Positions 10,134 through 19,400 of a DNA stretch of 64,000 nucleotides are shown here, piece after piece. A program made the position numbers and the translations under genes. The notes under the pieces are model-generated. The model saw nothing but the letters and a program-made list of their open reading frames with translations, was not told the DNA's origin and did no database searches. This stretch comes from Heracleum sosnowskyi (Eukaryota > Streptophyta > Magnoliopsida > Apiales > Apiaceae): contig CM061244.1 in the NCBI GenBank assembly GCA_030848705.1, forward strand, positions 44,619,190 through 44,683,189, written 5' to 3'. How positions within the stretch are numbered: position 1 is the first letter of the stretch; each line of letters opens with the position of its first letter.

Positions 10134-12404
10134 ATGGTGAAGAAGGATGCAGGAGTAAAGATACCAGTTCTTGATAAGGACAATTACTTTCACTGGAAAG
10201 TAAAGATGCATTTACATCTCATGTCTATGGATGAGAGATATGTAGACTGCATTGAGAAAGGTCCACACATTCCCATGAAGTTTGCATCTAGAGTTGGACT
10301 GCCAGATGATGCTCCTGATGTGGAAATTCCAAAACTTGTCTCGGAATGGACTATTGAAGATGTTGCAGAAGTCCATAAAGATAAAAGAACCATGAACATT
10401 CTGTTTAATGGTTTGGAGCAAGAGATGTTTGACAATGTCATAAACTGTACAACCTCCAAAGAAGTATGGGACACTGTTAGAACTCTCTGTGAAGGAACTG
10501 AGCAAGTTAGGGAAAACAAAATGCAGCTCCTTATACAACAATATGAGCATTTTCATTTTAAAGCTGGTGAAACCCTAAATGACACGTTTAGTAGGTTTCA
10601 GAAGCTTTTGAATGGATTAAAGTTGTATGGGAGGATCTATCAAACCAAGGATTCAAACCTTAAATTTCTTAGAGCTCTTCCAAAAGAATGGAAGCCTATG
10701 ACTGTTTCTCTCAGAAACACTCAAGAGTACAAAGACTACACTCTTGAGAGGCTTTATGGAACCTTGAAGACATATGAGTTGGAAATGGAGCAAGATGAAG
10801 AAATTGAAAAGGTACAAAAGAAGGGTGGATCTGTTGCATTGATTGCGTCTGTGAACCAACTGGAAGATGACAATGAAGAAGCTGCAAAGGCCACAACTAG
10901 TCGAGCTAGTTGTAGGAGTGATGTTAGCAAGGGTAAAGGCAAGATGACAGAAGAAGAAGAATCAGAACCAGCCAACTTGGATGACTTAGATGAGATTGAT
11001 GAACACATTGCTTTTCTGTCAAGAAAATTCTCTAAGTTCAAGTTCAAGAGAAACTCAGAAGCAAGGCCACCAAGGAGAGACTTTCAACCTAACAAAAGTA
11101 ACTGGATTGAAAAGTCTAAATCTAAATGTTTCAATTGTGGAATGCTTGGTCACTTTGCTGGAGACTGCAGAAAGCCCAAGATTGAGAAGGGCAACAGGAA
11201 GTTTGAGCCTGTTGATTATAAAAAGAAATACTTTGAACTTCTCAAGCAAAAAGAAAAGGCTTTCATGTCTCAGGAGTATGATTGGGCTGGTAATGGTGAA
11301 GATTCTGATGATGATGTTGAGTATGTCAACTTGGCTCTTATGGCTAACAATCATGAGCAGGAAGCAAGCTCCTCAAGCAACCAGGTAACAATTACTAATC
11401 TTTCTGAGCTTTCTAAAGAGGAATGCGATAGTGCAGTAAATGAAATGTCTACTGTACTATATAATTTGCGTGTTACTCTTAAATCACTTACCAAAGAGAA
11501 TTCAAGAATAAAAGAGACTAATTTGCTCTTAAGTGATAGGAATGCAATGTTAGAAGCACAACTCATTGAATTTGAAAAAATGAGATGTGTTAGTAGGGAT
11601 GCTAAGAAGGAACTTGAGAACGTGTTACAAAGGGAAGAAATTCTTAAAACACAACTTGAGATAGAACAAAGTGTGATTGCAAAATGGAAAGATGCCAGGA
11701 ATGTTGCCACCAACATCATTAATGTTCAAGGTATGGAATCTTTCTGTGAGCAATCATGGAAAAAGAACAAAGAGAAGCTAGGGTATGTTGGTGAAACCTT
11801 AGAATCAGAAACAGAGTCAACAAACAACAATGATCATTTGTTGAAGGTTGATATGTCAACGGAATGCAATGTTTCGTTGACAGATGAACCATCAACCGAT
11901 CAGGCTGTTTCGTTGACAGAGAAAAGAAAAGATGAACTCACTAGACTTAATAATAAGTATGGTCCTGTCACCAAGAACTTTGTTCAAGGTGAGTCTAGTA
12001 AATCAAAGAAAGTTGAGAAGCCTGTTGAGAGAGCTAATGTAGGTTACTTGTCTAACAAGCAATTGAAAGACAAGTTAGAGAAAGTTCAAGTTGAGGCTAA
12101 GGGAAATAAAAAGAATAACAGGAATGGCAAAGTAGGGATTAACAAACACAACAATTACACACCTGATAAAAATGCTCCTAGAAAGACATGTGTCAATTGT
12201 GGAAGTGTTAGTCATTTATCTACTAACTGCAAATCTGTTAAGAAAACTGCTAATGTGAAAATGCTCAAGCCTGCAATGAATAGTTCCATGCCTACAATGC
12301 CTGTTATGCCTAACATGTTTGCTCCATATGCACAATTTCAGAATCCATATGCTAGCATGTCATTTGTGCCTAATCCATACATGAATATGTTTAATATGCC
12401 ATAA
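10134..12404 (+). CDS. gag: Gag protein of element B (copia/Sirevirus type)
   Basis: This open frame of 756 codons encodes a capsid/nucleocapsid protein. The N-terminal part (PVLDKDNYFHWKVKM, then about residues 80-220) has the form of the copia gag-polypeptide/UBN2 family. A zinc knuckle CFNCGMLGHFAGDC (CX2CX4HX4C) starts near residue 332 and a second, CVNCGSVSHLSTNC, near residue 686. The segment between is Lys/Glu-rich and probably coiled coil (residues about 420-520). The last 40 residues are Met/Pro/Asn-rich. The reading frame continues past the TAA at 12402 for 66 codons to TGA 12603, so the TAA may be a late mutation. Four TCAACG-type motifs sit in the coding sequence at 11856-11916. 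The start is the first ATG after the PBS (accATGg). Confidence 0.9.
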   Translation: MVKKDAGVKIPVLDKDNYFHWKVKMHLHLMSMDERYVDCIEKGPHIPMKFASRVGLPDDAPDVEIPKLVSEWTIEDVAEVHKDKRTMNILFNGLEQEMFDNVINCTTSKEVWDTVRTLCEGTEQVRENKMQLLIQQYEHFHFKAGETLNDTFSRFQKLLNGLKLYGRIYQTKDSNLKFLRALPKEWKPMTVSLRNTQEYKDYTLERLYGTLKTYELEMEQDEEIEKVQKKGGSVALIASVNQLEDDNEEAAKATTSRASCRSDVSKGKGKMTEEEESEPANLDDLDEIDEHIAFLSRKFSKFKFKRNSEARPPRRDFQPNKSNWIEKSKSKCFNCGMLGHFAGDCRKPKIEKGNRKFEPVDYKKKYFELLKQKEKAFMSQEYDWAGNGEDSDDDVEYVNLALMANNHEQEASSSSNQVTITNLSELSKEECDSAVNEMSTVLYNLRVTLKSLTKENSRIKETNLLLSDRNAMLEAQLIEFEKMRCVSRDAKKELENVLQREEILKTQLEIEQSVIAKWKDARNVATNIINVQGMESFCEQSWKKNKEKLGYVGETLESETESTNNNDHLLKVDMSTECNVSLTDEPSTDQAVSLTEKRKDELTRLNNKYGPVTKNFVQGESSKSKKVEKPVERANVGYLSNKQLKDKLEKVQVEAKGNKKNNRNGKVGINKHNNYTPDKNAPRKTCVNCGSVSHLSTNCKSVKKTANVKMLKPAMNSSMPTMPVMPNMFAPYAQFQNPYASMSFVPNPYMNMFNMP

Positions 12405-12605
12405 ATGCCATGGAATATGAATAACCTGATTGTTCCTCCAACTATGCATACTGTGAATGAAAATGTGAGCAACCCTCAGAAATCAACACCAAGGGTAAAG
12501 ATTGATTTAAATCAATCTGAGCCCAAGGTGAAAAATGATATAAAAGGAAAAGCAAAGGCTAACAAAACAGGACCCAAGGAAACTTGGGTACCAAAATCAA
12601 CTTGA
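12405..12605 (+). pseudogene. Continuation of B's gag frame after the TAA stop
   Basis: Sixty-six codons follow in the same frame as gag. They end with GPKETWVPKST, which resembles the gag-to-protease linker of related elements. They are separated from gag by TAA at 12402-12404. Protease and pol follow in another frame. Confidence 0.6.
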
Positions 12606-15600
12606 TTTGGTTTTATTGTGTGCAGGGAGACAAAAGGAATCTTTGGTACTTGGATAGTGGTTGTTGAAGACACATGACTGGTGATTCTACCCTGCTCACA
12701 GAGTTTCAGGAAAGAGCTGGCCCTTGTATTGCTTTTGGAGATGACAACAAAGGCTACACTAAGGGATATGGCTTGATTTCAAAAGAGAATGTCATCATAG
12801 ATGAGGTTGCATTGGTGGATGGTCTTAAGCACAATTTGCTTAGTATCAGCCAACTTTGTGACAAAGGATTTTTAGTTACTTTTTCTAAAGAAGCCTGTGT
12901 TGTTTCTAAAGGAGGAAACAACAATGTGGTAATGACTGGATTCAGAAGAGGGAATGTGTACATTGCTGACTTTAGTAGCACAAGTCCAGAAACCATCACT
13001 TGTCTTTTCAGCAAGGCAAGAAAGGATGAAAGTTGGCTATGGCACAAGAAATTATCTCATCTAAATTTTAAAGTTATGAATGATTTGGTGAGGAAGGATC
13101 TTGCAAGAGGAATTCCACAGGTGGAGTTTTCCAAGGATGGTTTGTGTGATGCCTGTCAAAAAGGGAAACAAAAGAAGGCATCATTCAAAAGTAAGACAGA
13201 GTCATCAATTGTCCATCAGCTTGAGTTGCTTCATATGGATTTGTTTGGCCCTGTAAATGTCATGTCTATTTCAAAGAAGAAATATTGTCTTGTGATTGTT
13301 GATAATTTTTCTAGATTTACATGGACTTTCTTTTTGCTCTCCAAAGATGAGGCAAGTGAAATCATTATCAATCACATCAAGATGGTAAACAATCATCCTG
13401 ACTTGAAAGTAAGAAGGATTAGGAGTGACAATGGGACAGAATTCAAGAATTCAAGCATGAAGGTGTTCTGTGAAGAAAATGGTATTTTGCATGAGTTTTC
13501 AGCAGCAAGGACACCACAGCAAAATGGTGTGGTTGAAAGAAAAAACAGAACACTTATTGAAGCTGCAAGGACAATGCTAGATGAATCAAAGTTACCAACT
13601 TATTTTTGGGCTGAGGCAGTTAATACAGCTTGCTTCACTCAAAATATTTCTTTGATTAATCAGGCCAAAGGAATGACCCCTTATCAGCTACTCAAAAGAA
13701 AGAAGCCACTATTGGATTTTCTTCATGTCTTTGGATGCAAGTGCTTTGTTCTGAGAAATCAAGCTGAGCATTTGGGGAAATTTGAAGCAAAGGCAGATGA
13801 AGCAATATTTGTGGGATATGCAACAGGGAAAGCCTACAGAGTCTATAATCTCATAACCAACATTGTTATGGAATATGTACATGTTGTTTTTGATGATCTC
13901 AAAATTCAAGGTCTCTGTGATGAAGGTTTCCATGAAAGTCTTTCTTTTGAAAATGAGGAAGGAGATCAAGTGAATCATGTTAAGGCTACTGAGAAACAGC
14001 CTAAACTTGTTGTATCTAGCACAGATGAAAGCAGCAGTGAAGATGAAATTGCTGCATTAAGATTGAAAAGAATAGCTGCTAGCAGACCAAATGGTCATTT
14101 CGTTGACAGTCATGATGGTGGATTCGTTGACAGTCAAAATGAGCGTTTCGTTGACAGCCAAAATGGTAATACCGTTGACAGTCATAGAAATGCTTCTAGA
14201 AGTGATCATTTAGGGACAACAAACTCAGGGGGAGTTTCTCAAGGACAAATATCCAATCAAGGCAATCATGATCATGAAGCTACCTCTTCAAGAGCAAATC
14301 TACCTCCCTCAAGGAAATGGACTAAAGATCATCCCTTTGAACTTATTATAGGTGATGTGTCTTCAAAAGTCCAAACTAGAAGAGCAACTCAAGAAGAATG
14401 TCTATATAGTAGCTTTCTGTCTCAAGATGAGCCAAAGAAAGTTGAGGATGCACTTCTAGATCCAGATTGGGTTTTGGCTATGCAAGAGGAGCTAAACCAA
14501 TTTGAAAGGAACAATGTTTGGAAGCTGGTGCCCAAGCCTAAGGACAGGAGTGTCATAGGCACAAAATGGGTGTTCAGAAACAAGATGGATGAAAATGGCA
14601 TAGTCACAAGGAACAAAGCTAGATTGGTTGCAAAAGGCTATTCACAGGAAGAAGGAATTGATTTTGATGAAACCTTTGCTCCTGTTGCTAGACTAGAAGC
14701 AATAAGGATTTTCCTAGCCTATGCAGCCCATGCCAATTTCAAAGTCTATCAAATGGATGTGAAGAGTGCTTTTCTGAATGGGGAATTGGAAGAGGAGGTG
14801 TATGTAATTCAACCTCCTGGCTTTGAAGATGATGATTTTCCAGAATATGTATACTTCCTCCTCAAAGCACTCTATGGTTTGAAACAAGCACCTAGAGCCT
14901 GGTATGACACACTTTCACAGTTCCTCCTTGAGAATCACTTCACTAGAGGTACTGTAGATAAAACTCTTTTTCACAGGGTTGTGAATGGCTCTACTATACT
15001 TGTTCAAATTTATGTAGATGACATAATCTTTGGGTCTACAGATGTGAAACTTTGTCAAAAGTTTGCCAAGCTTATGCAAAGTAAATATGAAATGAGCATG
15101 ATGGGAGAATTAACTTACTTTCTTGGTCTTCAAGTGAAGCAAGTTAATGAAGGCATTTTCATTAGTCAAACAAAATATATTCATGATTTATTAAAGAAGT
15201 TTAACTTAATGGAATGCTCTCCTGCCAAAACTCCCATGCCTACTGCCACCAAACTTGAATTGAATACTAAGGAAAAATCTGTGGACATTTCAAGTTACAG
15301 AGGCATGGTAGGCTCACTTTTGTATTTAACAGCTAGTAGACCTGATATTATGTTTGCTACATGTCTATGTGCTAGATTTCAAGCTGATCCTAGGGAATCC
15401 CATTTAGTTGCTATTAAAAGAATTTTCAGATATCTCAAAGGAACACCAAACCTTGGCATTTGGTATCCTAGAGAATCTGGCTTTGAACTAATTGGTTATT
15501 CAGATGCAGATTTTGCAGGATGTAAAATTGACAGGAAAAGCACAACAGGCACCTGTCAATTCTTAGGAAACAAGCTTGTCTCATGGTTCAGCAAGAAACA

Positions 15601-15955
15601 AAACTCAGTTTCTACCTCCACAGCTAAGGCTGAGTATATTGCAGCTGGAAGTTGTTGTGCACAGATTTTGTGGATGAAAAACCAACTACTTGATTATGGA
15701 ATAAGAGTTGAGAAAATTCCTATTTTCTGTGACAACACTAGTGCCATTGCCATTACTGAAAATCCAGTGCAACATTCAAGGACCAAGCACATTGACATCA
15801 AGTACCATTTCATTAGAGAACATGTTATGAATGGTACTGTGGAGTTACATTTTGTTCCAAGTGAACAACAACTTGCAGACATCTTTACCAAGCCACTTGA
15901 TGAATCAACATTCTCAAGATTAGTAAGTGAGCTAGGTATGCTAAATTTCTCTTAA
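12606..15955 (+). pseudogene. pol: Pol polyprotein of element B: protease, integrase, RT, RNase H, nearly intact
   Basis: The frame (position modulo 3 = 2) holds WYLDSGC, a TGA stop (12665-12667), then RHMTGDSTLL: the stop falls four residues after the catalytic Asp of protease. From ATG 12674, 1093 codons are open. They contain the pre-integrase zinc region (LWHKKLSHLNF...CDACQKGK), the integrase DDE core (HMDLFGP, RSDNGTEF with D near residue 252, PQQNGVVERK), the RT (WVFRNKMDENG, YQMDVKSAFLNGELEEEVY, ALYGLKQAPRAWYD, YVDD near 780-783) and RNase H (SDADFAGCKIDRKS, STAKAEYIAA, FCDNTSAI, SRTKHIDIKYHFIREH). Apart from the stop and the different frame from gag, all catalytic motifs are visible. 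An insert near 14098-14178 encodes an FVDS(H/Q) repeat. Confidence 0.9.
14098..14178 (+). repeat. Four TCAACG-type motifs inside pol, encoding an FVDS repeat
   Basis: The motif in reverse orientation ((T/A)TTCGTTGACAG) occurs at 14098, 14122 and 14146, with a variant (taccgttga) at 14170. The spacing is a regular 24 bases. It encodes four repeats of F/T-V-D-S-H/Q within the variable linker between integrase and RT. The array lies outside catalytic blocks. Confidence 0.85.
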
Positions 15956-16495
15956 ATACTTTGAGATTTTTGCAAGTTAAAATGCAGCCAGAAATTTGCT
16001 ATGTTTTTCTGTGAATTAATTTTCTCAGGAAAAAGTGAAATTTTGTCTAAGTCAAAATTACTATGTCAACGAAACGCACCATTTCGTTGACAGTCTTAGC
16101 ATTTTTCTAGGTGTTTCTCTGATAGCTCTTTTATATCAACGAAACGCAGCTTTATCAACGAAATAGACGGGACCTTAAACGCCCAAATCTGATTCGTTGA
16201 TATAGCGCTTTTAATCTGAACCGTTGAGATTTGACACGTCTCTTACCACGATCTATGCATACACCCCTGTAAGTATAAATCATGGTAATTCTTTAAAAGT
16301 AACGGTTATATTTTGTAAGCCAATCCAGTAATTTACATTTATTATTGGACTCTTTTTCTGAGAATTTTTGGGGGAGTATTTAAGAAATTCTAATTTCTTT
16401 AATTTCTTTTTTACCTGTTCTCAAAAATTCCAAAGGCTTTTCTCTCTTCTTCTCTCTAACAAGCAATTCAGTTCGAAGCTTTTCTTCACACAACA
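15956..16495. other. Non-coding spacer between pol and env-like ORF of element B
   Basis: No ORF of note. It holds six TCAACG-type motifs in both orientations: 16066, 16082, 16136, 16155, 16192 and about 16219. The first two form an inverted pair around a short loop. A pyrimidine-rich stretch (about 16390-16455) precedes the env-like ATG. Confidence 0.7.
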
Positions 16496-19400
16496 ATGGC
16501 ACCCATAGTCAAGTTTATGTCAGCAGGAGGGTTCATTTATGAAAAGAACAACTCAATTCCATTTGTTGTCAAAGAAAGTCCAAACAGTATCTTTTTCAAA
16601 ATGATGGACTTCATGAAGAACTGCAAGTTGAGCTATGCTATGTTTCACTCAACTCCTCTCTATAATGAGATAATCGAGGAGATCTGGACCTCGTGTGAGT
16701 ATAATGGAACAAACTGCACACTGCAATTCACTCTCCAAGGTAATGAGTACATAGTTAATTCTGATGTATTGCAAGCATGTCTACATATTCCTGAAAATAA
16801 CTGTGATGCTTTGCCTACAATCACTGAAATGGTTAACATGCTAAATTCAATAAACTACTCATTGGCTACTGATAATTTGGGTAGGATAATTAGGAGAGGT
16901 TTGGTTAGGGAATATAGTTATTTAGCTGATGCATTTATCAAGGTCTTTTCTGGAAAGATTAGTAATTTTGATGCATTAACTAATTCCATGTTGATTCTTT
17001 TTACCATGCTCCTAACTGATAGATATTACAACTTTAGCACCCAACTTATGTATGAAATTGGTGCTAAGTTGGGTGACAAGGCTAATAGGAAAAAGAATAT
17101 CTACTATGCTAGGTTTCTGATGATGTTGGCTAATCATGTTAGTCCAACACCATTAGTAATCTCTAACCCTGTTTCCAAGTTTGAGTGTTTTGTGCAAGAA
17201 AAGAGAGTATTGACAGACATACTGAGGCTAAACCACAATGGTGATGTTCCAGTGGTGTATCTGCCAATAATTGAGGTAACTACTGCTATCCCTTCTAGTA
17301 TAGTTGTCACTTCAACTGTATCACCCAGTCCTGTTGCTGTGGAGTCTGTAGCTGTGACCCAACAGGCTCCTGCCCCTGCAACAAAACCAAAATCAAAGAA
17401 ATCCTCCAAGCCAACCTCAGGTGCTTCCCAAAAGGCACCTGTTGTAAAATCCACTACACAACCTAAGGGGAGTGTTGTAGGTGCTGTGAGAGGTGAGGGA
17501 AGGGGTGAACATAAAAGAAACCCTAAGGATAAGGAAGGAAAGATGAGTGAGATCCAGCCAAGCCCCATTGTGTCTTCCCAACAAGGCACAATGAGTAATA
17601 TGGATTTAAGCACAAGTCTAATTGCATCCTCCCAAAAGGATGTAATTATTGAAACCAACTCTCCACCAAGAGCACACTCTAAGAGGGTAAGGGACACTTC
17701 AAGCCCACAGTCTACTTTTTCCCAATACCAAAGGAGGGTGAAACAAAAATCCAAGGGTTCACAGGGTGCACACACTCTGGAAGCTACACTTCCAGTTTCA
17801 CAAATTCAGTTTGATGTAACCCCTATCATTACTCTGGGGTTACAGTCCCATTCTCTAAACATCAACCTTGAACTATCTCCATCAAATTCACCAACTCTAT
17901 CTCTAGATGTGGACATGATCCATTCATCTATTCCTGATTCTCCAACTCTAATCTTGGAGAAGCCCCACTCTGAAGCTGGTGGCCATCACTTGTTAAGTGA
18001 TTTGTTGGGCCATCAACCAATTTTTTCTGAAGTTGCAAGAGGATCTGTGGACCAATCTCTAAAATCAATCACCACAGATTCTACTGTAATTTCACTTTCT
18101 CAAAGTGCTTTATTGACTTCATCAACGAAACAGCTTCTTTCGTTGACAAGTGTTTCTCCATCAACGGTATCCATACCGTTGACAGTTCAAACTACCATTC
18201 CGTTGATAGGTCAATCTACACCCCTTATTGAAAATCAAGTTGTTTCCACAACTAGTGTAGATGACCTGGTGGTAGTTGAGACACTTTTAGGTTTGAGAGG
18301 GAGTGAAATTGAGAGGTTGGCTTGCAGCCAGGCAAAAGGAGAGTCTGAGAATGAGAGGCTGGCTATTTCTTCCAGCCAGGCAAAAGGAGAGATTGAGAGT
18401 ACCACCTTAGTAGGTGAAGGTGAGGGTGTGAGAGGTGTGAGCCATGGGGAGCCCATGATGCAAGAAAAGAGTGGAGAGAGAGAAGGGACTACAGGAGTGA
18501 TAAGGGAGGAAGCAGCCATTGCTAGTGAGTTAATGGGGGTCAGTGAGGGAGAAAGGGAACTTACCTTCCAAGAGCATTATAAACAAACTCTGGATAGTAT
18601 TTCCCTGGATCCTGAGACCTTTACTCATCCTGTGTCAGCCTATCAAATTATGGCTCAACAGGGCAATGTGGAGGCAGAAAGGTCACTCAATTTAATTCAT
18701 ACTACTGCATCAATGCAAAGAGCAAAGGATGCCCTGACCAATCTATCTCCAGCAGCTGCAGTAAGTGGAGACTTCAATTTTTCTGATGATGAGGACAGCT
18801 TTGGTGACAATCTACAGGTGGCCACTACTACACAGACTGGGACTTCTGTGGTGCCTCCTACACCAAACTGGCTCTCTCAGGATATGCATGGTAGATGCAA
18901 CTTGGATGCTGCTATCACAAGGCAGTACAATGAGGCATATCTAGCTCATGAGTCTGCAGAAGCAAGGGAGAAGAAATTCTACAAAGCCATAATGGATTCT
19001 CTGGAAATTCAAAGGCTACAAATGTTGCAGACAAGGATTGAGGCTACAGAAATCAAGGATTCAATTAGCAACCTTAGGGATGCTACTGACAGGAGGCTAG
19101 ATGAAAAGATTCCTCTTCACACTGTCTCCAAGATGTCAAGGTTTTTCACCAAGGAACCTGAAGTGTCCTCATCTTTGAAAACTCTCTCCTCTATGGTGGA
19201 CAAAGTTGAGGCTACACTTTCTCACATGCAGAAGGAACAGGAGAAGCAAACTGGCCTACTCACCCAGCTTCTGGCAGCTCAAGGAATCCCTATCATCTCA
19301 CTTGATGATAACAAAAAGGTGGAGAAAACTAAGGAGCTAGAGATACAAATCACAAAGGTTTTGGTCCCAGCCATCTCCTTACCAGAAGAGCCATTAGCAA

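Noticed and set aside
17134..17775. 213-codon minus-strand frame opposite B's env-like ORF
   Set aside because: A shadow of the Ser/Thr/Pro-rich coding strand with no family features.
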